The position numbers and the translations under genes are program-made. Shown here piece after piece: positions 38,372-50,600 of a stretch of 64,000 bases of DNA. Location of the stretch: positions 28,302,260-28,366,259 of the forward strand of contig CM119265.1 of NCBI GenBank assembly GCA_051294375.1, given 5' to 3'. The notes under the pieces are model-generated. The model was not told where the DNA came from, ran no database searches, and saw only the letters and a list, made by a program, of their open reading frames with translations. The DNA is from Paraspadella gotoi. Its lineage: Eukaryota > Chaetognatha. Position 1 is the first letter of the stretch. The number at the start of each line of letters is the position of its first letter.

Positions 38372-38396
38372 NNNNNNNNNNNNNNNNNNNNNNNNN

Positions 38397-40640
38397 TATT
38401 CCAAATAACATGTATTTCCTTTTGATCACATTCTGTCTTTTATTTCTTATAGTTTAGGAATTCCATGAACGGGCGGCGCTAGCAGTTCTTAGATTTGAGG
38501 TTTTTTCTGTTTTTTTTTTTTCCAATTAACATATACCAAATTATATATCATTTAAGTAAGTGGGACAGACGACGGACAAAATACCGAGGGACAGACATAC
38601 CGACCGATCGACGAAAAGTTGACGAGTTACTCGAGGCGCAACTAAAAAAAAGGAAATCTTAAGGGAAGGGTGCGGCAGGGGAGGAAAAGAAAGGAAAGGT
38701 AGGACCGTTAGAAAGAACACTGGATGGATAGCTTAAATATGAACATTTAGGAGTTCAAACTTTGGTTTACCGGCTAGATATAGTCAAGAAACTAGACTGA
38801 CATAGTGGCAAAAGGCCATATTATCAGATTTTTAAATTTTTGGTCATCTTCAGTGTGCAAAGGATAGATGTTAAATAAAAGCTCGCTTGGATGTATTGCG
38901 CGGAGGTGAGTAAAGTTGAAAGTATAGAGCTTTATTGATAGAGTTAGAGAATGGAAAAGCGACGTAGCCACTTTTATAGGAAGGGTACAGACACAGGAAC
39001 TTAGATGCAATGTAGCTAGATATGGTTGAAAATTGTTGTGTATTTTTAATTTGTTATTGTAGTAATACAAGGCAATATTTATACAATAGAAGAGGAGTAT
39101 GAATTAGGCAAAGGAGTAAAGATAGAGTTAATTTTCATATGGCATCTTCGATAATTATACTAGTTAAAATCAAATGAGAGTGTTATTGCTTTGTTTGCCG
39201 GAGGCAACTCCTAAAATTTATAAAACCTAAGTCATTGTAGTGTGTTCGATTAGCCTAATCTTTAACTTTTTATAGATTTTTTAATAATTGGCATGTTGGC
39301 AAAAAACAGTACAGAACAAAAAAATTGACAAACAAATTTGAGAAAAATTTGGAGAATTAATGCTTATTATTTTCTTACTTATAAAGAGGGTCAAATTTTC
39401 ATTTTGTTTCTCGTTATGTGACGCTAGCACAGTATAAGCTAAACCCAACACGGTTCCATTTTATAATATCATCTCCTCATTTAATCGGCATGGAGTTAGC
39501 AACACGAATGAGAATGTTCCCGGCGAAACGTTTACCGGCACCTTTGGAGAGCTTTACCACAAAAATAGGGTAATCAAAATTTTCCTAATGGACAAGTTTT
39601 TTATAAATTAATAATTTATTAAATTATTCTATATTAAAAATCAATAAAATTGATAGAATGAATAATAAAAAATTATTAAAAAATGGTTATAAATTTAAAT
39701 ATTATAATTATTTATGAAAAATTCTAATGACATTCACTCCAATAATACTTATGTAAACCAATTTGTGACCCTTTTCTCGTATTGAGTTTCTTGATTCAAC
39801 CCAGTTATGTTCTATCTTTAATAGTTTATTTGCTAATATTATTGTTATCCTTATTAAAATATTCTCTCTAATTTTTTTTCAAAGTAATATTAAATTTTAA
39901 AGGAAAATTATAACTATGCCCCAAATAGGAGATTGAGAGAGAGAGAAAAGAGATTTATATAATTAAAAGGGACTTAAACCCTACCAGGAAGTGAACGCGA
40001 GGAAGAAGGGGAGGAAAGGAAGGAAGGAAGGAAGGAAGGAAGGAAGGAAGGAAGGAAAGGAAGGAAGGAAGGAAGGGACCAGGATTTTTAAAAGTGAATG
40101 TAGGTTCAACGGTTTTCGGATTTAAGGGGTAATTTTTACGCTTTCACTCATTTTAAGCTTTTTTCGAATCTGTTTGACGCTCGTTTTTGGCTCTCTATTC
40201 TGAGCGTTGCTTTATATCCCAAAAATTAATTTTAACTGCTTACTTAATCCTGAACCTCTATTTTCTAACCAAATCGCTACCCTAAATCTTAATTCTTAAC
40301 CTATATTCCTTAATCCAAATGATTAACCAAATCAAGAATCAATCATTATCTTAATCCTTAACATCAAACCGAATCTTCAACTCAAATAATTAAACCAAGT
40401 CTGAATTAGAGATGAAATGGGGCGTTTTGGGAAATAAGGCTTTTTTTCATTTTTTTCAAGAAAAGTGTTGAGTTTTTATCTTTGGAATTTCATCACTTTT
40501 TTTAATTTGGAGAAAAATATTAAAAACTTCTTTGAAAATTAAAACCTACTGTACCTGTCTGCGAAATGTTTTTTTCGGATTTTTTAAATAGAAAATATTT
40601 TAAAATCCCTTGTGAAAGAACAAACTTAATGATCGGGTAA
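38397..40640 (+). repeat. Duplicated segment, copy 2 (right of 25-N gap)
   Basis: Same sequence as copy 1 with scattered one-base indels. About 1.2 kb of extra sequence (about 38650-40000) replaces the 225-bp middle of copy 1. It includes a GGAA array at 40010-40076. The gap at 38372-38396 is probably where two overlapping contig ends were not merged. Confidence 0.85.
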
Positions 40641-40664
40641 AAGAAAAAAAGAATAGAAAGAACA

Positions 40665-40735
40665 GAGAGTAAGATAGAGAGAAAGAGAGAGAGAGAGAAG
40701 AAGAGAAGATGAGAGAGAGAGAGAGTGGAGAGAGC

Positions 40736-40780
<45 letters not shown>
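40665..40780. repeat. (GA)n microsatellite
   Basis: Compound GA array. Confidence 0.95.
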
Positions 40781-40781
<1 letters not shown>

Positions 40782-40904
40782 TCATACTCCGATATAGGAA
40801 ATGACATAAACCTTCTAACTGACGAAGGAATTTCCTTTTTTTCTTTCCTTCCCTTCTTAACTTTTTATTTATTCTCTCAACCACTTTAACCCCATCCCTG
40901 TATC

Positions 40905-41262
40905 CCCCATAACTAACCCCTATCTTTAGCCCCCATCTTTAACCCCCAAAATTAACCCCAATATTTAACAGCCTCCATTTTTTACCCCCATAATTAACCC
41001 CTATCTTTAACCCCCGCTTTTACCCCCAAAATTAACCCCCATATTTAACCCCCATCTTTTACCCCCCATAATAACCCTATCTTTACCCCAATCTTTTACC
41101 CCCCATTACCATTAACCCCTCATAACTTACCCCTATCTTTAACCCCATCTTTACCCCCCATAATTAACCCTCATATTTTACCCCCATTACTTTAATTCCA
41201 CATTTTCACTCCTAGTATCTTAAACCCCCCATCTTTAAACCTCATTTTTAACCCCAAAATTT
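40905..41262. repeat. TTAACCCCCATCT minisatellite
   Basis: About 25 degenerate 12-14 bp units (TTAACCCCYATCTT / ATAATTAACCCC). Telomere-like in flavour but not a perfect hexamer or pentamer. Confidence 0.93.
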
Positions 41263-41635
41263 TACAAAATGAAAATCATAAAATAGTTGGGAGACACTTT
41301 TTTGTTTCAAATAATTTTACAATATAGTTTGAGCTATTGCAAAAATCTTTCAGACAATTCTAAAAAAAATGGTAAAAATTTGGAAAGCACTTTTTTTTCT
41401 TGAGAAGTGAGACATCGAACTTAATCCTTCAGTTAAATCTATCGCGGGCAAGGGATTAAATGCTTGGTCCGAGTCGGGCAAGCTTTTTGTTTCCAAATTA
41501 GGTAATCAGTCGAGATTCCTGAATGACGAACGTTGAGCGAGAAAATGCAGTCGTGTTGTTGTTGTGTTGTTTTGTCGTTCGTTACGGCCTCGAAAAATTA
41601 TCTCGGTTATAAACAAAATAAAACAATCTGCCCCT

Positions 41636-41856
41636 CCCCCCTCCCTCTTCCTCCTCCTCCCCCCCTCCTCCTCCTCCCCCTCCTCCTCTGCTCGTGACCC
41701 ACTCAATATTTCACGACGTTTTGTGTTGTTGTGTTGTTGATCTCACAATTGGGAAAATCTGGATGAAAATGACAAACAGAAAGTAATTAATTCAAGAGAA
41801 GTTTTATTTATCTTTTATCTCTCTTCTCCTCTCTCTCTCTCCTCTCTCTCTCTCTC

Positions 41857-41900
<44 letters not shown>
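41636..41900. repeat. TCC and (TC)n arrays
   Basis: CTCCTCC-rich at 41636-41690; TC dinucleotides at about 41830-41900. Confidence 0.93.
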
Positions 41901-41904
<4 letters not shown>

Positions 41905-42149
41905 GACATACTAATAGTATTTATGAATTATATGTATGTTTTGTTTTCTTATCATTTTTTTTTTCGAATTCCATCAAAGAAATAAAGAAAAAGGAAAACG
42001 AAAAAAGTAAAAAAACGCCGACGAACGAACGACGACGAACGACGACGACACAACGACCACGACGACTTCCAAAATTAAGGCGATGACAATAACGACGAAA
42101 ACGAAGAAACATCATTTTCTCTCTTTAACATCCCACACTTTGCAACCGT

Positions 42150-43335
42150 TTCTTTTCTTTTCTTTCTTTTTTTTTCTTTCCTTTCTTTTCTTTTTATTCT
42201 TTTCTTTTCTTTCTTTCTCTTTTCTTTTCTTTTCTTTTCTTTTCTTTTCTTTCTTTTCTTCTTTTCTTCCCATTATTTCTCTATTTTTGTTATTTTCTCT
42301 TTTCTTTTTCTTTCTTTTCTTTTCTTTCTTTCTTTTCTTATTATTTTCTTTCTTCTTCTATTCTTTTTTTTTCAATTTCCTCTTCTTGTTATTTTCTTCT
42401 CTTTTCTTTTCTTTCCTTTCCTTTCCTTTCCTTTTCCTTTCCTTTCCTTTCCTTTCTTTTCTTTTCTTTCTTTTCTTTTCTTTTCTTTTCTTTTCCATTT
42501 TCTTTTCGTATTTTTTCTCTTTTCTTTTCTTTTCTTTCTTTGTCTTTTCTTCTCTATTCTTTTATTTTCTTTCAATTTTTCTCTTCTTTATTATTTTTTC
42601 TTTTCTTTTCTTTCTTTTCTTTTCTTTTCTTTTCTTTTCTTTTCTTTTTCTTTTCTTTTTTTTCTTTTCCAACTTTTCTCTTTTTTTGTTATTTTTTTCT
42701 CTTTTTCTTTTTCTTTTCTTTCCTTTCTTTCTTCCCTTTTCTTTTCTTTTCTTTTCTTTTTCTTCTCTATTCTTATTCTCTTTTCAATTTTTCTCTCGTG
42801 TTTATTTTCTTCTTACTCGTTTTCTTTTCTTTTCTTTTCTTTTCTTTTCTTTTTCTTTCTTTTCTTTCTTTTTCTTTTCAATTTTCTCTTTTTTTGTTAT
42901 TTTTCTCTTTTCTTTTCTTTTTTCTTTTCTTCTCTTTCTTTCTTTTCTTTTCTTTCTTTTCTCTTTTTTTTCTTTTTCTTTTTCTTTTCTTTTCTTCTCT
43001 TTCTTTTCTTTTCTTTTTTCTTTCAATTTTCTCTTTTTGTATTTTCTCTTCTCTTCTTTTTCTTTTCTTTTCTTTTCTTCTTTCTTCTCTATTTCTTTTA
43101 TTTTCTTTTCTAATTTTTCCTCTTCTTTGTTATTTTTCTCTTCTTTTTCTTTCTTTTTCTTTTTCTTTTCTTTTCTTTTCTTTTTCTTCTTTCTTTTCTT
43201 TTTATTTTCTTTTTCTTTTCTTTTCTTTTCTTTTTCAATTTTTCTCTTTGTTATTTTTTCTCTTTTTTTCTTTCTTTTTTCTTTTCTTTTCTTTTTCTTT
43301 TCTTTTCTTTTCTTTTCTTTCTTTTTTTTCATCTT
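42150..43335. repeat. 1.2-kb (TTTTC)n polypyrimidine tract with a recurring linker
   Basis: Almost pure pyrimidine on the plus strand. A linker of type CAATTTTTCTCTTTTTGTTA recurs near 42270, 42373, 42492, 42573, 42670, 42783, 42880, 43023, 43108 and 43236, that is every 80-140 bases. This indicates a higher-order unit of about 105 bp. The 510-codon F/S/L frame and the K/E/R frame opposite are repeat products. Confidence 0.93.
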
Positions 43336-43339
43336 TTTC

Positions 43340-44007
43340 ATTTCTATTCTTTCTTATTTTCTGCTTCTCCTAATTTCTCCTTATTTAGTCTTTCTTTCCT
43401 TTTTTACTTTTTATTCACCCTTCGCTAACCCTCCACAACCTCTGCCACCCTCTTTCTCCTCCACACCCTTCCACACCTTTCCCATCCTCTGCTACCCCGC
43501 CTTTCAAACCCGAAGCATAAAGAAACAATTTCATCTCAGGAACGTAAACAATCTTCGAAGGCGGACTTCCCCCCGGGGGCTGGAGGAGGAGGAGGAGGAG
43601 GACGCGAGAGCGTGAGGGGATGAGTGGTTGGGGTCAGGTGGGTTCATGAGGTGAGAGGGTAGCGACCAGGGCGGCTCAGAGTAGGAGTGGCGACTGCTGG
43701 AGCGGGTGGTGAAGTCTGAAGGTGGTCGAGTCGGGAGTTGCGAGAAAAAAGTGGAGGGGCGATTCTCGAGGGAGTCGAGGACCAAATGGTTTAGGGTTTG
43801 GGAAGATTAGAGACGAGAGAGAGAAAGAGAGAGAGAGATGGAGAGATCCGAGCCATGAGACGAGAGAGATCCGGATGATAGAGGAGAGACGAGAGAGTCT
43901 GCGAGTGCGAGAGATGAGAGAGAGCAGCACGAGAGAGTGGAGAGCAAGAGCAAGATTCGCTTGGATGGGGGAGCGAGACATTCTTCTTCTGCTTAGGTTA
44001 ACGCCGA

Positions 44008-44061
<54 letters not shown>

Positions 44062-44990
44062 TTCTCTCTCTCTCTTCTCTAACTCCAAGATAGAGAACCT
44101 TCATCCTTTTCACGAGATTCGTTATCGTTCAATTTTTCGCTTTCGTTGCTTCGTGAACTCATTGGGTTCACGTCCCCCTGACCTCAGTGAACTTTTTGTT
44201 TGTCGTGTTTGTTGTTTTTGTTTCTTCAACGTGGAATTCTGAAGTTAGTAAACTTTAAAAACTTAATGAGTCAATAAAAAATTAGTTAAAACTGTTGATA
44301 GGTATTCATAGCTAAAGAAGTTGATAAGGTTAGGAATTTAGAATTTAAGCTATGGGTTATGAAAGTTGACAGAATTAGTCCTTAGAATGTTAAAGTTTGA
44401 GATGATAAAAAGGTTATCAAGGAGATTGTTTAGAGAAGTTGATCTGGATAGAATTAAGTCAATACCCGATATACGTAAGTCATTTCATGAACAACGTTTG
44501 TACTAATGGCGATAAGTGTATAAAAAAATTATAAAGTTTAAATTGTCATTTAAAAGTTGATAAAAATAAATACTATTTTTTTTAAAAAAAATTTTCATTA
44601 AGTTGGCTAAATTTAACTTACGCGCCTTATCGAGAATTAAAAAAAAACATAAAATTATCTTTCTTATAAAACTTAATGTTGGTTTATAGATCAAAAAACT
44701 TTGAATCCAAGCTTTTTCCTCTCGAACACAATATTCTAAAAATCTTGTCAGCTAGATTTTTTTCTTTTTTTTTTCGTTCTGAATTTACAATATTATTATT
44801 TTGTTGAATTGTAAACTGTACAATTTATTTTCGTTTATCTGTAATTGCTGTTGCCTTTTTTGAATGCTACTGTTTCAAAACTAATTGTTGGAAACGAATA
44901 ATAACAATATTATAATTGACTTTTAAAATGTTTCACCTAACATAACTTTTTAAGTATAATTCATAATCATCTTCGTCTTCAATAAATTGG
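43340..44990. other. Intronic spacer, purine-rich then AT-rich
   Basis: GAGGAG repeat at about 43580-43600, GAGAGAC-rich patch at 43810-43960, TC array at 44010-44085. No exon is supported. Confidence 0.5.
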
Positions 44991-45732
44991 AATCGACTGA
45001 CGATGACCTTCAACTCTGAATCCGAGATTGGGTCGAGATGTCGAAGGAGCTTGAGAGGGAGCTGAGGAGACGAGAGACGGGAGAGAGAGAGACGAGAGGG
45101 AGAGGGCGGATGGGCGAGAGGGAGAGAAGAGAGAAAGAAGAATGGGAGCATTTAGAGACCAAAGGGGGAAGAAGGAAAGGGTAAATCCACAGGAAATTGA
45201 AAAAGAGGAGAATTGTAATTGGGAAAATGAAAAGCATGAAGGAGAGAGAAGAGAGAGACGAGTGAGAGGGGAGAGAGACGCCGAAGAGAGGAAGACGAGA
45301 GAGAGAGAGAGAGAGAGAGATATGAGGAGAGAGGAAAAAGGCGGACCGCAGGACGGGTGGGCGAAAAGGCGGTGCAGGAATCGATCGCAGATTCTCAGGG
45401 GAAAAATGAAAAACACCATATTCTCTCTCTCGTTCTCTCTCTCTCTCTCACTCTCATACCTTTCAATGACAAGCGTGAAGTCCCTATAAGATCACCAATT
45501 GACCGTCTATACGTTTTAACTCCTTAATCACGTGACACAAAAAGAAAATTATATAACTTCATGTCAGATTTCGGTTTTGATTTTATTTTTAACATCATTT
45601 ACAAGTAAATACAATTTTAAACTCTAATCGGTTACCCATCCTTTAACCAAATTGTTAACCCTAATCCCTAACTTCATCCCTAACTCTAATCTCTAATCCC
45701 TTACTTAATCCATAACTCTAATCGCCAATCCC

Positions 45733-46012
45733 TGTACTACAGGGCAGTAGTCGGGCATTTTCAGTTGTGACCCTGTGGCTCATTGAGTAAAGCCATCAGC
45801 TCATGACCACTAGGTACCGGGTTCAATCCCAACCCAGTCCCTACACTGCGGGAAGCGTGAGGACGGCCGTAAGCCGTAAGCCGTAAGCCTCCTTGGGGGC
45901 GTGGCAAACCTTCAAGTCTGGTTCCAAGCCCAGGACCCGTTCCATGGCTGCTAGAGGGGGTTATAGAAGTTACGGATAGTCATCTTCAGCCCACTTAGCG
46001 CCTTAATCCATA
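45733..46012 (+). mobile_element. tRNA-derived SINE, family 1, copy 2
   Basis: Box A TGGCTCATTGAGTAA at 45776-45790 and box B GGGTTCAATCCC at 45819-45830, followed by the family body (CCTTGGGGGCGTGGCAAACC, CCCGTTCCATGG, TAGAGGGGGTTATAG). It has inserted into a degenerate TAATCCCTAACTC minisatellite, which resumes after it. The GCCGTAA motif is tripled internally. Confidence 0.9.
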
Positions 46013-46099
46013 ACTCTAATCCTTAATCCCTAACTTAATCCATAACTCTAATCTTTAATCCATAACTCTAATCCCTAATATTTAATCAAATCTCTAACC

Positions 46100-46106
<7 letters not shown>

Positions 46107-46133
<27 letters not shown>
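46107..46133. repeat. (GA)n microsatellite
   Basis: About 13 GA units. A shorter version is in the second duplication unit at about 52236-52261. Confidence 0.95.
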
Positions 46134-46137
<4 letters not shown>

Positions 46138-46232
46138 CATAACAGTTAAAACCCATAATCTTTAAACTAAAAACTAATTTCTTAATTTCGGATGAAATTG
46201 GGTATTTTTAGAAAATAAGACGTTTATTCTCT

Positions 46233-46238
46233 CTCAGC
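46233..46238 (-). promoter_or_regulatory. Poly(A) signal AATAAA of the nested gene
   Basis: AATAAA on the minus strand lies 10 bases after the TGA of the nested gene's last exon. The same arrangement holds in the second copy. Confidence 0.6.
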
Positions 46239-46247
46239 CTCAACCTC

Positions 46248-46500
46248 TCAATCACATGCTGTCCATTTTTCCCACAATCGAATTCTTCTCAATTTGCATC
46301 CAAATTCGCTCTTAATGCAACCGAGTCCGATGCAATCAGCGGGTCTTTGTCTTCTCTCATGTATCAAGTACTCATGACTCATAATGTCATCATATCTGTC
46401 CTTTGGATGATAAGTGACTTCTTTCTTCAAAACTTCCGTCCACGTGAAATCATCTTTGGATTCCGTGAGATTCGCCAGGCGAACGGAAAACTCGTTCACC
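46248..46500 (-). CDS. Nested secreted-protein gene, last exon (unit 1)
   Basis: Acceptor CAATTTTAG, then one base completing a codon, then VNEFSVRLANLTESKDDFTW and, further on, PADCIGLGCIKSEFGC and a C-terminal WEKWTACD with TGA. Four cysteines lie in the last 30 residues. The potential N-glycosylation site NLT is near the start. The frame joins the 46862-47099 exon in phase. Composition is that of a real protein, with no repeat content. Family not recognised. Confidence 0.7.
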
Positions 46501-46679
46501 CTAAAATTGAAACAACGATTTTAGCACAGGTTCCATATTATTTGGCCTAGAAACCTCGTCATGGGCAGGAATGAATGATCTTTGTCTTGGCTTTCAAATG
46601 AACCCAAGTTTTAATTCATAGGATGACAGGCAAGCGAGGTAGTTGGGTGTTCAAAGTTTAACCACATGTGTATACAAAT

Positions 46680-46822
46680 TAATTATGAAATTGGTACAAC
46701 CAATATAAAAATTATCCATTCATTTAATAAACAAGCTATCTTGCCCCTGACTTTGGACAGGCTTTGGTGGTTTAAGGCCTCCATCACTCTTACAAGATAA
46801 TGACATAGCAGGTCCCTGCAAG
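46680..46822 (+). repeat. Interspersed repeat family A, copy 3
   Basis: GAAATTGGTACAACCAATAT, CTTTGGACAGGCTTTGG, TTAAGGCCTCCATCACTCTT and GATAATGACATAGCAGGTCC in order. The 3' tail is lost at GCAAGCAAAATT. It lies in the nested gene's last intron. Confidence 0.85.
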
Positions 46823-46861
46823 CAAAATTAATTATTTAAGTCCGGCTCTATCGTACTTTAC

Positions 46862-47099
46862 CTGAATTTTTCATTATTAGTAAACTGCACTTTTCCAAAT
46901 ATCTTTGTTTCATTGAAGCAGAAAAAACTCATTTCATATTCGCTGAAGAACCATTTGGACTGGAGATTTTTGCAGTTGACTCGATCGCAGAGTTCTCCGC
47001 GTCCTTCAAAGAGTTTGTCCACATCCGGGGATCGGAAATTGTTGATCGAGTGACTCCGTAGAATCCGAACTGTTTGATGCGGTCCTCTCATCCATTTAA
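46862..47099 (-). CDS. Nested secreted-protein gene, middle exon (unit 1)
   Basis: Acceptor GACATTCAG, then open through KWMRGPHQTVRIL, RGELCDRVNCK and FSEYEMSFFCFNETKIFGK to TTCAG|GTAAAG. It enters in phase 1 and leaves in phase 2, fitting the last exon. There are three cysteines and one NET glycosylation site. The preceding exon ends in phase 0, so either another exon lies between or a base is wrong. The second duplication unit differs by several single-base indels here and gives a different frame at its 5' half. Confidence 0.6.
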
Positions 47100-47324
47100 C
47101 TGAATGTCAAAAGTATGGGAGAATATAAAGGGGATCCGGACCAATTTATGTAAAAAAAAAACTTTTGTCGATTTGACAAACTGAGCAAGGCCTTTAAAAT
47201 AAAAACCCAAAAAGCAATCAGACTTATTCTAATAAATCTGATCATAATCTTACGTTCAACAGTTACCGATAAAGGTTACACTTTTTCTTTTCTCTGTGAT
47301 GCTCATTTTGAATCACTTTAAGTG

Positions 47325-47565
47325 ATCGGGATTAGAGAGGGTCGCCATGCCTTCTCTTATGAAGATGGCCCTCACAGTTTGCCCAGTGGGTCTGGGAGAT
47401 TTTTCCGTCAGTTGCCTTGCTTTCCGGAACTTTCCGGAGGTTTAAAAAGCCCGTCACTCTTTTGCAAGGATTGTTCAGGGCTAGAACCAGGGACCAAATG
47501 GGTTTGGATATGATGCGTTAGCCCAGTGCGCTATTACGGCGCTGATGGAAGGAACAGTCCTATCC
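47325..47565 (-). mobile_element. tRNA-derived SINE, family 2 (unit 1)
   Basis: On the minus strand TAGCGCACTGGGCTAACGC (about 47533-47515) resembles box A and GGTTCTAGCCC (about 47489-47479) resembles box B, followed by a GC-richer body to GGCATGGCGACCC. It lies in the nested gene's first intron. An identical copy lies 6,143 bases on. Confidence 0.7.
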
Positions 47566-47606
47566 AACGAGTAAAGATATTACATCACTACATTTTATAT
47601 AATATA

Positions 47607-50600
47607 CAGTACCGGAAACTAGAATGTCGTAAGTCTGCTAATGGATAACTTTTCCATTTATAGGATAAATGGCTTTAGGATTTTATAGGAGGTTTGCCTG
47701 GATGTCGGCTATTGCCCATTAAGCCAATTTTTAAAAAAATAATCTTAAACCACTTAAAAATTGGGGCAAATTTTTTTTAAAAACTTGGCATTAGCATCCA
47801 ATATATTAAATTTTTCTTAAAATTTTGCCTAAATTGTACTCAAGAGGTTTGAAACTATGTAAAAAATATTGTTACTATCCAAAAAGTTTTTCCATATTTA
47901 TCCAGTGCGTTAATTTTGTAGATGGGTCATTTTTCAATGATGCATAACTCCTTATTGTGAATATATGGTTAAATTTTAGTAATAGTGGGCCTTGGGTAGT
48001 CCTACAATACATATAAATGGCAATCATTTGAAAACTTTTTGACCAAGGTCAAAATTTTTTACCAAAATTCAATTGTCACCTGCTAAAAATATTATTGCAA
48101 ATAATGTTAATCTCTTTGCCCTATAAATTCAGTTAAAACATATTTAAAAATAACCTAAAGCAAAAAATTTTTCTCAACATTTTTAAAAAACTCATGCATA
48201 TTGTTGCATTTTATATTTTTTTACATTTTTTCACATAAAAGTAATCCCATTTTTAAAAATTTTTTGTAATACAGATAATATATAATCAAAGACTTTAAAA
48301 ATACTACCATCAAAGCTAAATTTTTAATAAATTATCAAATATTTATTTAAATATATTTTAAATATTACTAAAATTAGGATTTTAATAAGCATTCTGCTAA
48401 CTTTTTCAAGTGGGCCATCGTTGAAAAGAGGGCAACTCAAGGATTCCAAATATATAATTTTTTACCAAATTTATTGTCCATGCTGAGATAATTCTTCCAA
48501 AGTGCTCAAAAAATGAAAAAACACTACTTTTTAATCTTAATAAAAAATGCTACTATTTTACTATATTTCTTGTGGTTATAGTTTGTTTCAATACTTGGTA
48601 ACTAGCGTCAGAATTGTTCATATTTTGTGGTTAATTCATGTCCAGGAATAAAATAATATTATAGTAGATTCCCTCAATCGATTTTTTAAATTTGGCAGAC
48701 ATTTACTCTTTTTTACTTTTAGTTTTTAGAGTATGCATTAAACGTTTCTCTTGATAGCGCAAATAGAATTGAGAAATCAAAAGTTAATAGTACCAATAGG
48801 TGGTTTATCTCCAAATAGATGAAAAAACCTTGTTAAAATTTGATCTGATACGGGTAACTTAGCGTACCAATGGCATCGTTCCCATGCCAATCGTTTTCTT
48901 TCAATAATTTTTTTTTTTAATACATTTTGAAGGGAAAAGGAAATTAGAAATGCTGGTGGCATGAAGTTATAAAAAATTCTGCCATAGTGGACTTGAAATC
49001 ATGACCTTTTATGTCTTGGCGTTAATGGGGGCTGTAAATAAACCCAAAAAATTTCAATCATTAAAGTTCAGTCAATCAACCTTTCAAATAGGTTGTTCTA
49101 CGAAATTTTTTTAGTGAAGAAAAAAAAATTGAATGAAGAGAAAAAATTTTGGCAGAACAGTTCTATTTGAAAGGTTGATTGACTGACTTAATAATTTGAA
49201 TTTTGGTTATTTTACTGCCCCCATTACGCAAGACATATAAATCATAATTTTCAAGTCACTATGGCCAGATTTTTTATAAATTTCATCCACCAGCATTTCT
49301 AATTTCCTTTTTCCCCTTTCAAATGTATTAAATAAAAAGAATTATTTGAATAAACGATTGGCATGGACGATGCCATTGGTACGCCGTAAGTTACCCCTAT
49401 TCCAAGATTCCAAATTTTTAAACAAGGTTTTTTCCATCATTGAGACATAACACCAACTAGTTGGTACTATTAATTTTTGATTCTCAATTCATTTTGCGTA
49501 AATCAGAGAAACGTTTATCATACTCTAAAAACTTAGTAAAAAAGAGTAAAATGTTCCTGCAAATTTAAAAATCGATTGGATAATCTAACTATAATATTTA
49601 TTTTATTCCCTGGACATGACATTACCACAAAATATGAACAATTCTTGACCTAGTACCAGTATTGAAACAAAACTATCATAGTCGCATTTTTTATTAACGA
49701 TTAAAAAGTAGTGGTGTTTTTCAATTTTTTGAGGCACTTTGGAAAGAATTATCTCACTTTGGGACATTAAAATTTGGTAAAAATTATATATTTGGAATAC
49801 CTTGAGTTGCCTCTTTTTAATGATGCCCATTTTGAAAGCATTCGTTAGCAGAAATGCTTATAAAATTCCTATTTTTAGTAATATGTAAATACATTTAAAA
49901 TATTTAAAATTTATTAAAAATTAGATTTTGATGTATATTTAAAGTCTTGATTATATATTATCTGACTGTCTACCAAAATTTTTAAAAAATGGATTACTTT
50001 TATGTTGAAAAAAATGTAAAAAAATTTAAAAATGCAACAATAGTGCAAATGAGTTTTAAAAATGTTGAGAAACAATTTTTTGATTTAGCTTATTTTAAAA
50101 TGTTTTAACTGATTTATAGCAAAAGATAACATTATTTGCAATAAATATTTTTAGCAGGATTGACAACTTTGAATTTTGTTAAAAAAAAATTTTGAACCGT
50201 GCTGCAAAAGTTTTTTCAAAATGATGAAATTTATATGTATGGCAGGACTTACCAAGGCCCACTATGTACTAAATGTAAAACATAATATTCACAAATAAGG
50301 AAGTTATGCATTCATTGAAAAAAAGACCAATCTAAAATATTAGCACTGATAAATATGGAAAAAAACTTTTGATAGTAACAATATTTCTACAGAAGTTTAC
50401 AAACCTCTTTGAGTACAATTTAGCAAAATTTAAGAAAAAAATTTAAATATATTGAGCTATGCAAGTTTTTTAAAAAAAATTTTACCAATTTTTAAAGTGC
50501 GTTTTAGATTATTTGTTTTAAAAATTGCTTAAAATGGGCAATAGGCCAGACATCCAGGCAACCTCATAAAATCCAAAGCCATTTATCCTATAAATAAGAA

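Noticed and set aside
42083-43615. 510-codon F/S/L-rich open frame
   Set aside because: It is produced by a (TTTTC)n polypyrimidine tract; a 5-bp unit without stop codons stays open in several frames.
47322-47513. 63-codon plus-strand frame, repeated at 53450
   Set aside because: It is antisense to the SINE-like sequence with pol III boxes and doubled only because of the 6.1-kb duplication.
48777-49830. 61- and 75-codon frames in the foldback element as transposase remnants
   Set aside because: Too short and without a DDE/D motif; the opposite arm does not extend them.
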